This document shows, piece by piece, positions 1 to 10,757 of a DNA stretch of 64,000 bases; position 1 is the stretch's first letter, and each line of letters begins with the position of its first letter. The position numbers were made by a program, and so were the translations under genes. The notes under the pieces are model-generated. The model was not told the origin of the DNA. It worked only from the letters and a program-made list of their open reading frames with translations, and ran no database searches. The stretch spans positions 3,533,738-3,597,737 of the forward strand of contig OY718808.1 of assembly GCA_963070105.1 (NCBI GenBank). Reading direction: 5' to 3'. This stretch comes from Litomosoides sigmodontis (taxonomy: Eukaryota > Nematoda > Chromadorea > Rhabditida > Onchocercidae).

Positions 1-3000
1 CGTGAGTAGGAAAAGCATTCAAATTTCGTTTCAGCACTTCTTTCTTATCCTTTTTTTCATTCATGGTCACCTAATTTAGACTTCGAAAGTACCGTCCACC
101 TCGAAAAATGACTCTCGTCGTCTACAGCCGAAAGCTATGCAGAAAAAACCGGTAAAAATCTCTCATATATTTTTTAAAGTAAAAACGATCTTTGAAAACG
201 CTTCATATTTGAAAGGATGAGCGATCGAACTGTTTTGTTTTTTATATGGTTATATTTTTTTAAACGACATCGTTCTCACTCTATTTTTTTTCTACGAAAT
301 TATAGGTGGTTGCCGAAAGCACTATATTCAAAGATCGCGTCGAAGTGGAATGTCCGTATCTGCCGACTGAAGAAATTGAAAAAGAAGTTGATGATTCTGA
401 GCAAGATTTATTTTTCGTTGCGAGAAATTTCGGGAAACCTTATGACGATCCTTTTGACAAAACGAAAGTGGAGCAACTGGAAATATCTGCAGGCTGGAGA
501 AAACTTGCCGAATTGTGTGACGAGTCAAATAAAAAAGCTGCAGAAAGTGAAGAATGGAAAGAAGTGCAAAAAAATATCAGTTTGGAAATGTCCCAGTCAA
601 CAAACAAAAAGACTAAAGATAAAGGATCTAAGTATCCATCCTCATCTTCTGCTGACTTAGAAATGAAGAAGAAAGTTCGGAATGAACTGTGTACGTTACC
701 TGTCAATAATAGTATTGATGTTGCCGGTCGTCAGATAGAAAAACGTGTGGATGACAAAGGACTTGTACAGAACACAAAATCCTCTTCGAAATCATTATTT
801 GAACGGGAAATTGAGTCACTATTCGAATATTCTCAAGATCAAAATTGCGGAAAAACACAAAAGGCTGATGAATGGAAAAGTTCGGATTCTGCTCCTGCTG
901 CACCAGTAAGGGAAAACAAAAAGGGGTCAGAGGAAGGCAGCGATGAGATTTCCGGCGATGAAGGTCTAACAGTTGAGTATCGTCAACCTCAGGCTTCAGC
1001 AAAATTTGTTGCGGATAAGAAAAGAAGAAAGGGGCAGAAGCAGAAGACCGTAGGTGTAGGTGGTGACTTAGCTTGTGGTATGAAAATTTCTGCCGCTAGG
1101 AAAAAGCAATTAGAAGGAATATATAGTAATTCACCATCACGGGATAGTGATCAACAAATGGATAGTTCTTTTGCTGGAAGTAGTCCTTCATGTAAAACTT
1201 CAGATCAGGGCAAAAAGCAAGAGAAATTTAAAAAGCTTGAGGAAAGCCGAGAGGAAGCGCGAGTAAATGCGGAGAAGAAGAGAAAGGAGAAGGAGTTTTT
1301 AATGAAAAAGGAAAGGGAGGAAATCGAAAGACAGAAGCGTGAAGTGGAAGAGAGGGAATTGAAAAGAGCAGCTGAAAGAGAGCGAAAAAGGAAAGAAGAG
1401 GAGGAACGAGAGGCACGTGAGAAGGAACAGCGTGAGAAACGACGCAAGGAACGCGAGGATCGTGAAAAATTGAAGAAGTTGAAAGAAAAAGAAGATAAGT
1501 TGGGTAGTGGTTCCGACTTAAGAAAGCAAGGCGAGCGATGTAAGGATGGAAAATCAAAAAAAGAGATGAGGAGCATTTTGCTTCCCGACTCTAAGAGTGG
1601 TGAAGCGAATGAATCGACCATTTTAGATAGACTCTTCGGAGATGGTGATGATTTGAAGGCTGTAGCAAAGAAATCAGATAAAGAAGAGGCAAAGAGGAAG
1701 TCTGAAGAGAATCGTGCGCGGTAACGCTTATCTCTGTTCTGTTTTAACTTTCAGCAATTCTGACAGTTTTGGATAGAATTCTGCAAGTATTCATTCAATA
1801 TGTATTAAATTACCAATTTTACCGAGTATTTCAGGCCTTCATTCACTCAGAAAGCTGTTGGGAAAATTAGGATCATAAAGGAGGAATGTCGTGCAAAGAG
1901 GGGAAAATTAGAACGTGTTATGGATATTAAGGCGGTAAAAAATACAAAGGTACTTCTATTTCGAACTGTTCATCTTAATAACTGAGCTCTTCTGTTAACT
2001 TGATGGTTAAGTACTATTCTGAATTAGGAGGTTTAATCATTGTGGACAGTAGTAATTTGAAGTAATTTTTCGCAATTTTCTATGAATAAACTGGTTAATC
2101 GTGTGAAATGAAAGTACCTAAGTATGATAGTAAAGTTATGCTAAATCATTTAAACCTCTTTCTGGTATTTCTTTTCTAATTTACCAATCCCTCAGTTATC
2201 ATAGTTTTATCCCTTTCTTCTAGGAAAGTGTTTCAAATCGACGGGATGCACTGGACGACCTTTTTAATTGCCTTACTCCCAAGCCGTGTAATTTGTTTTT
2301 CTTATGTCGTCTTCATTTGTTTTACTTGAAATTTACTGTGTTCACTATAAAGTGTATGCTCTGTAGCTGCAGATTGTGCGTTTGAATTTTGGCTTAGTCA
2401 TTTTTCAAAATTCTTAGCCTTTTTTGTGCACTTTTAGTCTTATGGAAGAGATGATACTTGTGCAAAGACCACATTTTTAGGTACGATACGAAAGGACGAT
2501 ACAGATAAAAAAGTAGTGTCAGGTGTGAACAAAGGAAGGGAAAATTTGCTAGTTGGAGGTGGACATTCGGCGAGAGGTTGAATGATTTCCCTTCCGCTAA
2601 TTGCTTCAGTGCATGAAGTTTTCATTTATTGTCCAAATTATTCTAAATCAAATTATTTGAATAAGAACTGTTTTCTGTTAAGCTTGAAGATGTTTTAGTG
2701 AAGAGCTGGGAAGATATATTGAATTAAATTTTGATTAATTTGAACAACCCCAATTAGAGCAAAAAAGGGAATTCTTTCGTTCTAGCAATTTATCCAATCC
2801 TTTGTTGTAGTTGGTATGGTACTAGAGAAGGCAACACGTATACGAACAAAGTATGAGCATGAAGAAAAACTGAAACAGGAATACCGTAAAGTGGAAGGTA
2901 TTCGGCGTGCAACAGCTTCATCTTCGGTTATCTTTTTTACTCGGGGCTATAACATTTTTAAAGTAATCAATCCAAATTCGTTTTTCTTCATTCATGGGCA

Positions 3001-3671
3001 GGATATGTACAGAAAACCTCATGTCAAATATTGTATGTTTATAAAGATTCTCATTTTGGGAAAGGCTAAGGTCTTGGTCTCTTTATAAGTCTTTTTTATT
3101 AAACAACGGAGGTAAACATTACAAATTTTTTTATCAGGAATTTATGAGTCCAAAAATGAAGCCATGTGCAAAGCTGGGATTTTAGACTTCGTATCCGTTA
3201 AAACTTGGCAATCATTTATCCGAATCAGTTACACATTTTGCTTTTTAGGAGAATAGTACTCGTAAAAGAGTTCTAGACCTACCGATTCCAAAAGCACCGG
3301 ATGTTTTGTCGCAGCTGCTGAAACCTGATATGTCAATGCACATTGATTCGTTGCGGCGGAGTGTGTCAGCGAAAAATATCGCTAACTGTTCGGAAGCATA
3401 TGTTATGGCAGTTCCTCCATCAAACATTCCGATGCCATCAAAATCCACAACATCTATTTGTAGCTCTTTTTCCGGTTGTAGTGAATCAAAATCACTACAT
3501 AATGAATCATCCGGTGTCGGTTCTCCAAGCATCCAAGTGAAAAAACCTCGTCTGGATATGGCAGCTATCGATGCCGTACTGCAAAGTTTACATGGTTTGG
3601 ACAAAGCTTCCTCCTCTTCTCAATCATTTCCCACTGTTTCTATAACTGGATCAGAACCGTCACTGACATAA
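1..3671 (+). CDS. Lys/Glu-rich coiled-coil protein, probably nuclear, function unknown (5' partial)
   Basis: Model: exons 137-151 (ATG at 137), 306-1720, 1835-1949, 2224-2287, 2811-2897, 3138-3190 and 3249-3671, giving 723 aa. All junctions have GT/AG ends and agree in phase. The N-terminal ~80 residues look folded (the stretch VARNFGKPYDDPFDKTKVE lies in it). A low-complexity Ser/Lys region follows, then a highly charged EREERKRKEEEE-type helix at about residues 300-400, probably a long single helix or coiled coil. The C-terminal third has a second helical, basic segment (KAVGKIRIIKEECRAKRGK) and a Ser-rich tail with a basic KKPRLD cluster, suggesting nuclear location. Position 1 looks like the last base of an upstream exon (donor gtgagt follows) and exon 128-151 is open upstream of the ATG, so the true start may lie outside the window. 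I recognise no family. The exon structure is well supported; the function is not. Confidence 0.7.
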
Positions 3672-5224
3672 GACTGTTGCTTAAATCTATTTATCTTTTT
3701 ATCAGCCTTTTTGTCTCCCAGTTTTTATAAATGTTTTATTCTTGCCCATCGGAAACTTTGATTTGAGAGCCATCAACTCTTATTCATCCTTCCTCTCGTC
3801 TTCCGTTCTGTTAATATTAAAAAATGCTTTGGGATCAAAGTTTAACTGATTTTTTGTTTGATAAATTTTATTCGCTTTTGCCTAATGCAGAGGATTAATT
3901 GCTTTATTTGTCTTTTATATGTTTAATTTTGTGCCCCAAATGAGTTCTTTCCATTTTATGTATTATATTTATTTTTATACTGTATATTATTTTACAGGTT
4001 CAGTTCTCTATTGAATGTATGTATGTATGTATAACCCTATGTTTAGATCCTATGCTGAGTGTAGAATTTATTAAACATACTAAATGATGCATTCCGAACG
4101 GTAAAAGATAGTTGTTTTAGAGTTTTTTAAGTAGATTTGGAAGCTTATTTGGTTCCCAGTACTCATATCAATAAATTCGTGCAAATAGAGATATTATTTT
4201 TGAAATATCGTTTTCCCACTGTGTATTATGCGAATATGCATATTTCAGTTACTTAATTTTTTTCCTAGTTTATCTTTGTATTTTTTTCTGTTTTCTCTAT
4301 TCAAGAATTTTTCCTTGTAAATCATTTGTTTGAACTGTGATTTTCATTGCTTCAAAGAATTGTGATATTCTCAGAGAAATGGGTATCCTTATTCTTCTTT
4401 CTTGTCATTTACGCTCATTTAATTTATTTATGTAATTTATTAATGAATGTTTAAGTATGTTTATTTCGTCGGAATAAAAATAGTTGGGAATTCCTTCCTG
4501 TTCTTGTTTTTGTTGTTTCTTTGAAAAATCTTGAGAAATATTCTGTTGATTTTTGCAAATATACTTTTCTGGATATTAAGCTGTGTAATGAATATTTGAC
4601 GTTGTGCGGTACAATGAAAGAGGAGTTTTTGAAGTTAACATGAGAATAGAATGGGAGTATAAGACTGAGTTGATATGGAACAAAACTGAAAATGAATTTT
4701 TTTTCTGTCATCATTATCACGCAGAAATTATCAGGATCATAGTGATTGTTAACCATCGTGTGCGTTGCTTTGATTGGTGACTCTCATGGATGGCGACAAC
4801 TGCTTTGATGACCTCTCGCTATCGCAAATAGCCATCGATCGTTTACAAAATAATTCATCCGCTTAAGGATATGGTATTTTCAAAGTATGCTTATTGTGAT
4901 TATTTAAAAAATGTGCTACTTGTGGTGTTGCAACACACCATATGGATAGTTTACCATAATTGTAAAAGCTAAATGTAATTAGAAAGTTGACTTTGCGAAA
5001 TTAATCCTTGTGGAATTAGAGAAAAACAGAAATTTAAGCCTTTTTTTCTACTATTAATAGCTTTCTTACTTAATTGTATTCGCTTTTATCCGTGCATCAT
5101 TTGAATTGTTTTATCAATGGAATTCGCATACCATCAGGGCATGCTTATCGTGATTTAAAAAATTTTCTATTTAAATCTACTCATCCATCAGATGAGTAGG
5201 CGAATGTTTGATTAATGTTTTCAG
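3672..5224. other. Intergenic and 3' UTR, no gene seen
   Basis: AT-rich spacer after the charged-protein gene, with several AATAAA-like signals and a short (GTAT)n run near 4016-4032. At 4789 a 26-codon open frame starts MDGDNCFDDLSL in a slightly GC-richer patch, but it has no acceptable donor before its stop, so I do not call it. The 101-codon minus-strand frame at 4451-4756 has AT-rich, non-coding-like composition. Confidence 0.5.
5219..5224 (+). promoter_or_regulatory. Candidate spliced-leader (trans-splice) acceptor before the GTPase gene
   Basis: TTTCAG abuts the ATG at 5225, and there is no convincing upstream exon for this gene. In nematodes many mRNAs begin at a trans-splice acceptor a few bases from the start codon. 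An ordinary cis-intron with a non-coding upstream exon is the alternative. Confidence 0.4.
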
Positions 5225-7908
5225 ATGGACGAGTTTTTTAGAATTTTCTTTTTCAGGAACTTTATAAAAGTTTTTGCTCCATCGCATTTTGGACGCTGCC
5301 TTTGTACGAAAGTGTCAGAAGGAGCAATACAAACGAATGACGAATTCAACATTATTTCAAAATCCTATGGTATACAAAGTGTAGCACCCGGTGTCCAACG
5401 TATTTTGCTCATTCATCCGCGAATACGACGAGGACGTTTCTTCGATTTAAATCCTGTTAAAGCTAAATTGCAACTGGAAGAAGCAGTTTCATTGGTCAAT
5501 ACTTTACCGAATTTTAAAGTTATAGAGTAAGTTCCCTTTCGAGTATTTTTTTGGCGGTAGTAAACCTTTAGCGGTTCTTCTTTGAAATGTTTGGATATGT
5601 TAGCAAGTCCAAATATATATCCTTTTTATTTCTTCTTTTGAATTGAATTTACTGGACGAGGTATTTTCAAATAATGACGAATGCAGCAGGCTTTTCGCTT
5701 ATGCGATTGTAAAATTAACTTCTAATTAAGACTAACGTCCTTTTTCTTTTTTTCTTTCAGTAGAACTACTGAGATAGTGAATTAGGTAATCTAATATTCT
5801 GGATTTATGTGATTTGCAGGACAACTGCAGTAAGCACCGATCGCTCTACTGCAAAGAAGCGCCTTTGGGGTAAAGGACGTATTGAACGGATAATTGCTCT
5901 CAAAGAGAGAATCTCTGCCACAGCACTGATGATTGATGTTGATATTTTATCACCAAAGCAACAGGTTTTTTCCATATTATTAGCTTAACAAATCATAATT
6001 TGTCAGTCTCACTTATGTGAGGTTTTATGCACTGGAACTTTGTGCTTTAACTTTTCTGCTTTCTTCGTGCTCTAATAATTAACTTGGGAGTAGGCAGTTG
6101 AAGACTTTTACGTATCTGAATTTGAAGTTGAAAATCAAAATTTGATATTTCTAGAATTACTAATGAAACTAAGCAGATATGACAACTATGTTTAGGCTGA
6201 ACTAACAACAATATTCCGTGTTCCTGTGTATGATCGTTACAACATAGTATTGCTCATTTTCAAATTGTTTGCCAAAACAAAGGAGGCTAAGCTGCAAATT
6301 CAACTTGCTGAAATTCCCTACATAAGGTTATATTTTCTTTATTAATTTTTTGGCTTTTCAAGATTGCAGTTGTCTCTTCATTATGATGTTGAATCTTACT
6401 TTTAAGAAATCTGGAACACATTTTTCTTCTGCAGGGAACGGTTACTTTCTACGTACGAATTACATGTGAATCCATCCATTTTCCATTTTGATGCATCCGA
6501 GAAATCGAAGTTTGTTTTCTAAATTTGATCATCTACGAAATGCATTAACTCTTGTTTTTGTAATTCGAAATACTTTTTAGATAATCAGAAATTTGTTTTC
6601 GCTGAAAGTTTTCATACTAATATTAATGTTAGTGCATATCAAATCCTTTGACAACTATCCTCATTAAATAAGTTTTTAGAGCTGATCGATTAGAAATTTT
6701 ACGATACCGTGAGCAACATTTACGAAAATGTATACAAGCTGCAGTAGAAAATAAAGTTAATTTGCGAATTGGTGAAGCTCAGAAAAACATACGGGCAGTG
6801 GTTGCTGTAGTTGGATATACCAATGCCGGCAAAAGTTCCTTGATTAAAAGGTTATTTGCAACTTGTTTTTTACTTTTGCTGAAGACTGAAATTGGACAAT
6901 TATATAAGTTCCGAGAAGTAGCACCTTAATGTTCTTAAACACTGGTGAAAATACAGTAATTGCTTCATTCAAATCTTATGCCGCGTTTCCGATTTCATTT
7001 CATTTTGTCTCTTTCAGGTTAACAGGACGAAATTTATATGTCGAGGATCGTTTATTTGCTACATTAGATACATCGCTGCACGTTTTTCGATTACCATCCG
7101 GTCTACCTATACTTTTTGCGGATACAATTGGATTCATATCGAATCTTCCCACTCAATTGTTGGCATCATTTCAGGCTACGCTAAATCACGTTGTTAATGC
7201 AGTTAGTTAGCTTTAGAAGAAATCGTCAAAACTTTTTCAAAATAGAGATTGCCCATTTTTTCTACAATATGTAGAATATGTGCAAAAAGAATACGCTTCG
7301 TTTAACACCTGGCTTTATTTAACTTGTCAGAAAAATAATTCCAGGATTTATTGTTGCATGTAGAGGATATTTCGAATCCTGATTATCTTACGCAGCGTGA
7401 TGTCGTGATGAAAACATTATCAGCACTAAAAATTAAGAGCGAATTACTAAATTCAGTAATTCGGGTTGGAAATAAAATTGATAAATTGAATCGATTGACC
7501 CCTGATGAACATAACACATACTTCGTCTCTTGTGCCGACGGTCGTGGATTGGTTGAGTTGATGGCTGCTGTTGATAAGGTATTCCTTTTTAACAGACGGG
7601 TTTTTAATTCTTTATCCTCAATTGCATCACAGTAGGATTGCTTGTCAGAATTTTAATGCAGAACGGTTTTTTCGAATTCACATTTACAATCCAAAACATT
7701 GCAGAGAGTGTTGACAATAACCGGTGTAACAGTTCGCCGATTGAAACTACGTCCGCATTCGGAAGCATTTTCATATTTGTGCAAGTATTCCTTTCTCACT
7801 GGTCAGCCGATTCCATCAGAAGACAATAATTATTTATTATGTAATGTTATTATGGATGACAATGAATTCAGCAAATTCAGGGCTAATTTTTCGCTGTCAA
7901 AAATTTGA
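5225..7908 (+). CDS. HflX-family GTPase, GTPBP6-like (probably mitochondrial)
   Basis: Eight exons: 5225-5526, 5820-5964, 6196-6326, 6435-6509, 6680-6850, 7018-7201, 7345-7578 and 7705-7908, giving 481 aa, all phase-consistent. G-domain motifs visible: G1 GYTNAGKSS (~262), the switch I-region motif FATLDTS, G3 DTIGF (~310), G4 NKID (~379) and G5 SCADG (~398). The order and the GYTNAGKS/FATLD signatures are typical of HflX. The N-terminal HflX domain is exons 1-4 (GVQRILLIHPR onward). Known of the family: bacterial HflX splits ribosomes, and vertebrate GTPBP6 does so in mitochondria. The first ~35 residues are basic and hydrophobic with few acidic residues (RNFIKVFAPSHFGRCLCTK), which fits a mitochondrial presequence (inference). 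The glycine-rich linker usual before the HflX G domain is not apparent. The ATG directly follows tttcag, so it may be a spliced-leader acceptor. A second acceptor at 5255 is an alternative. Confidence 0.88.
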
Positions 7909-8800
7909 TGTTATAAAAAAACTGCAGAATTACTTCGTTATATTTTAAAATTGGAAATAGCAACAAAAAATTGGAGTTCGCTTTTTAACATAGATAAATA
8001 CAGACAAATTTTCTTCAAATTGCTTATATAGTTGTCGAAATTTGAAAGAATTGGAGTAAATACTTCAGTGTTTTCGTCCAATGATTCATTTGTTCTCAGT
8101 CAAAATGCTTGTAGTCATGTAATGCAGATATCGTAGTATTTGGTTGCATAATTTTCATGTTCATTTAGCTTATTCTTGTCATAAACTCAAGCTACATTAA
8201 AACTTCCGTTTAATTACATGGAAGGATCTCTAACATCGTTTAATCTTAAGTAACTAATTAAATGGAAGTTGGGATTTCAAACTTAAATTCCTCTTATTCT
8301 CTGCTTACTCAAGAAATATGACTGATTACCACTCTTCATAATGCGCCTTCCCTATCTACTCAAGTTTTTCGATTGTGAAGAAGAGTTAAGCCATCGCAGA
8401 GTGTTGATGGTGATCTTTCCGGACATCATGGAAAAGCACGCACAAATTAACCTTTTAATGAACATAGGAGATTTTTTTATGAGATATTAGACTTTATAGT
8501 ATTTGTTTGTTGTATTTGTTTGCTTGTACTTCAGTTTCATAAAATTTTTACGTTTCCGTTGCTTTTCGGACTACTCATCCGTACTGCTAATGTGATACTA
8601 CTACTCATTTAATAACTTGATACTTTTTAAAAGATTATCTTCGGTGTCGAACTCTACACCTTTCCCTTGGTCTTATTTTTCATTATAATATTTTTTGCAG
8701 CTGTTACTTACTTGTCGCAGCACATTCGCACCTCTTTTTCACACTTCGACGATATTTTCTTTTAGAAAAATTCTCTCTGAGTTGGAATATTATTGAGATC
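7909..8800. other. Intergenic spacer between GTPase and zinc-binding protein genes
   Basis: About 0.9 kb between two genes in the same orientation, AT-rich, with no ORF of note. A T-rich tract ending ttttag at 8757-8765 precedes the CZIB-like start by ~35 bp and could be its trans-splice acceptor. The spacing is longer than typical nematode operons (inference), so I do not claim an operon. Confidence 0.5.
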
Positions 8801-10757
8801 ATGGTAAGTTCCATTTTTTCTTTCGAAATCAATTTCGAAGATCACTTATACCGTTTGTCTATGAATTATATGAACTACAGGAAAGGCATTGCGATATTGA
8901 GGTTCTTATTGTCATTCAAACATTAGTTTTAAAATGCATTTAAGCTGTTTATTTCATTGGAATTTTTGAAATAAAACTGTTGCGAGAAAATTAGAGATTT
9001 TTGCAGCCTATTATTGCGCTACAGTTGAAAGCCAGTATGGTGAATGTAACTTCGCTAGAACCAATGAATGATTGGACCAAATTTCGCTGGTATTTAAAGG
9101 TGTGACAATATTTCTTTTTATTCCAAAAAACTGTAAACCTCTTTTACAGGCTGTATTTTATTTTTTCTGTTTCTGAATGAAATTTTGTCGTTTAAAGATA
9201 TATGACGCGGAGCAGTAAATAGTTTACGTGTCATTGTGAATGCGGAAGGCGTGTAATCCAAATTCTGCTTTTTCCATCTTTTCTTAAAATAGAAACCACA
9301 TCTTCTGTTTCTTCCCTAGTATGATATGTGTTATTAAATTTAAAATACCAGGAAGTTATGCAAATTGCAGTTGAAATGTACGAACTGTGGTGAACAACCG
9401 GATCATTGGCAGTATGTTATTGCTGAAGTAAGTTGTTCACTGTTGTAACATGATGTTCTTATGAAATGCATAATAATCAGTCTAGGAAAAGTTTTGCAAA
9501 CGAGAGAAAGGATCAAGAGAACAATGTCTAATGGTATAGATTGGTATATCCTTTTTCTTCTCTTACTTAAATTTAAAGAATTTCCAGGAAACATTTGATA
9601 GACCTAAAGGCAAAGGACTTGTAAATATGTTGGAAAAATGTAAATTGTGTAACAGAGTAAATTCGCTTGGTAAGTAACTTCTGGAGATGATTTGTTGAAA
9701 TTTGTTACGAATAATATTTGAAAGTAGTGTTTTTGTCTAGATTCATATTTGTTTTAAAATACCAGGATTTAATTTTTCAAAACATTTTTTAGCATTAATA
9801 TGCATGAATGATGGAAGTGATTTATAAGTTGAACCTGCTTCTTGCATTTCTTGCACATTAGTTCTAATACATTTTACTCTTTTTTACAGAAATTATAAAA
9901 GATTCATTTCGACCTTATGAGGGCAATGGTGAGTACAATGAACTCATTCGATTCGATTGTCGTGGCTTAGAACCAACCGATTTTGATCTACGCGTTTGTT
10001 TTTTTCTATTAATTTGATGTGATTTTTCAATTTAAATTCATTTAACAATTAGTTGGTATAAGAAAAATATCAAATAATTTTGTGTTAGTAATTAAACGAT
10101 TAAGCAGGTAAAAATCATCATTGAGCTCAAGGAATCATTTCATAAGCTGATATTTTAAATCTATCCCTCGAAACTATGCTACTTGGTTTTACAGTATTTA
10201 CTTAAGTGTTGTTTTCTCGATATAAATCATATTTTCAGTCAGGATGGCGAGCTATTGGGACAGAATCAGCAACTGTTTTCGAAGATATTGATCTTACTGT
10301 AGAGGTTTTCACAACTTTTTTAAATTACTAATTGACTGTTAAAAACCTATTTTATTTAAAATAAACGTTAATTGATGATACTTTAATTTACTATCATTAC
10401 GATCAGGTTTGTTTTTATCTATAACCTTGTTACAGACTAAGTCATTTTCCGTTGTATTGATTTGTTTAATTCATTACTTAATGTACAAATAAGGTAGTCA
10501 ATGATGCCAGTATAAATGGCATGATTAAGTGAGATTATTTCACTGATAATTCCATCAATACCGTTGGAATATCGATTAGTGCTTTTTCTGTTATTATCTT
10601 TGATTATTGATGAAGCACATTTAAGAAGTAATGATGAAGTGATCATCTAATTGCTATCTTTTGAATCAAGGAATGGTTCGGTTACGATGAGAAAGCAGCG
10701 CAGCCAGCTGAAATCAATGATATAGAATATCGGTTTGTGCTTTGCCGAAAACAATAA
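8801..10757 (+). CDS. CXXC motif-containing zinc-binding protein (CZIB / UPF0587 / C1orf123 family)
   Basis: Seven coding exons: 8801-8803 (ATG only), 9007-9099, 9371-9427, 9588-9669, 9890-9993, 10239-10304 and 10671-10757, giving 163 aa, close to the ~160 aa of the human protein. Family landmarks in order: IALQLKA near the N-terminus, FRWYLKLKCTNCGE, WQYV, EKCKLCNRVNSLEI, RFDCRGLEP and EWFGYDEKA near the C-terminus. The two CXXC pairs (C35/C38 and C69/C72) are the zinc ligands in this small eukaryotic family. Its cellular role is poorly defined. The initiator codon is split off by a GTAAGT donor at 8804, so the gene is invisible to ORF searches, but M-P-I-I-A-L-Q-L joins in frame to the conserved family start. 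The stop codon at 10755 lies inside an AATAAA hexamer (10753-10758). Confidence 0.93.

Noticed and set aside
305..660. Frames overlapping exon 2 of the first gene on both strands
   Set aside because: Shadows of the real coding exon at 306-1720.
4789..4866. 26-codon frame starting MDGDNCFDDLSL
   Set aside because: GC-richer and plausible-looking, but stops without a donor and cannot be spliced in phase to the GTPase gene.
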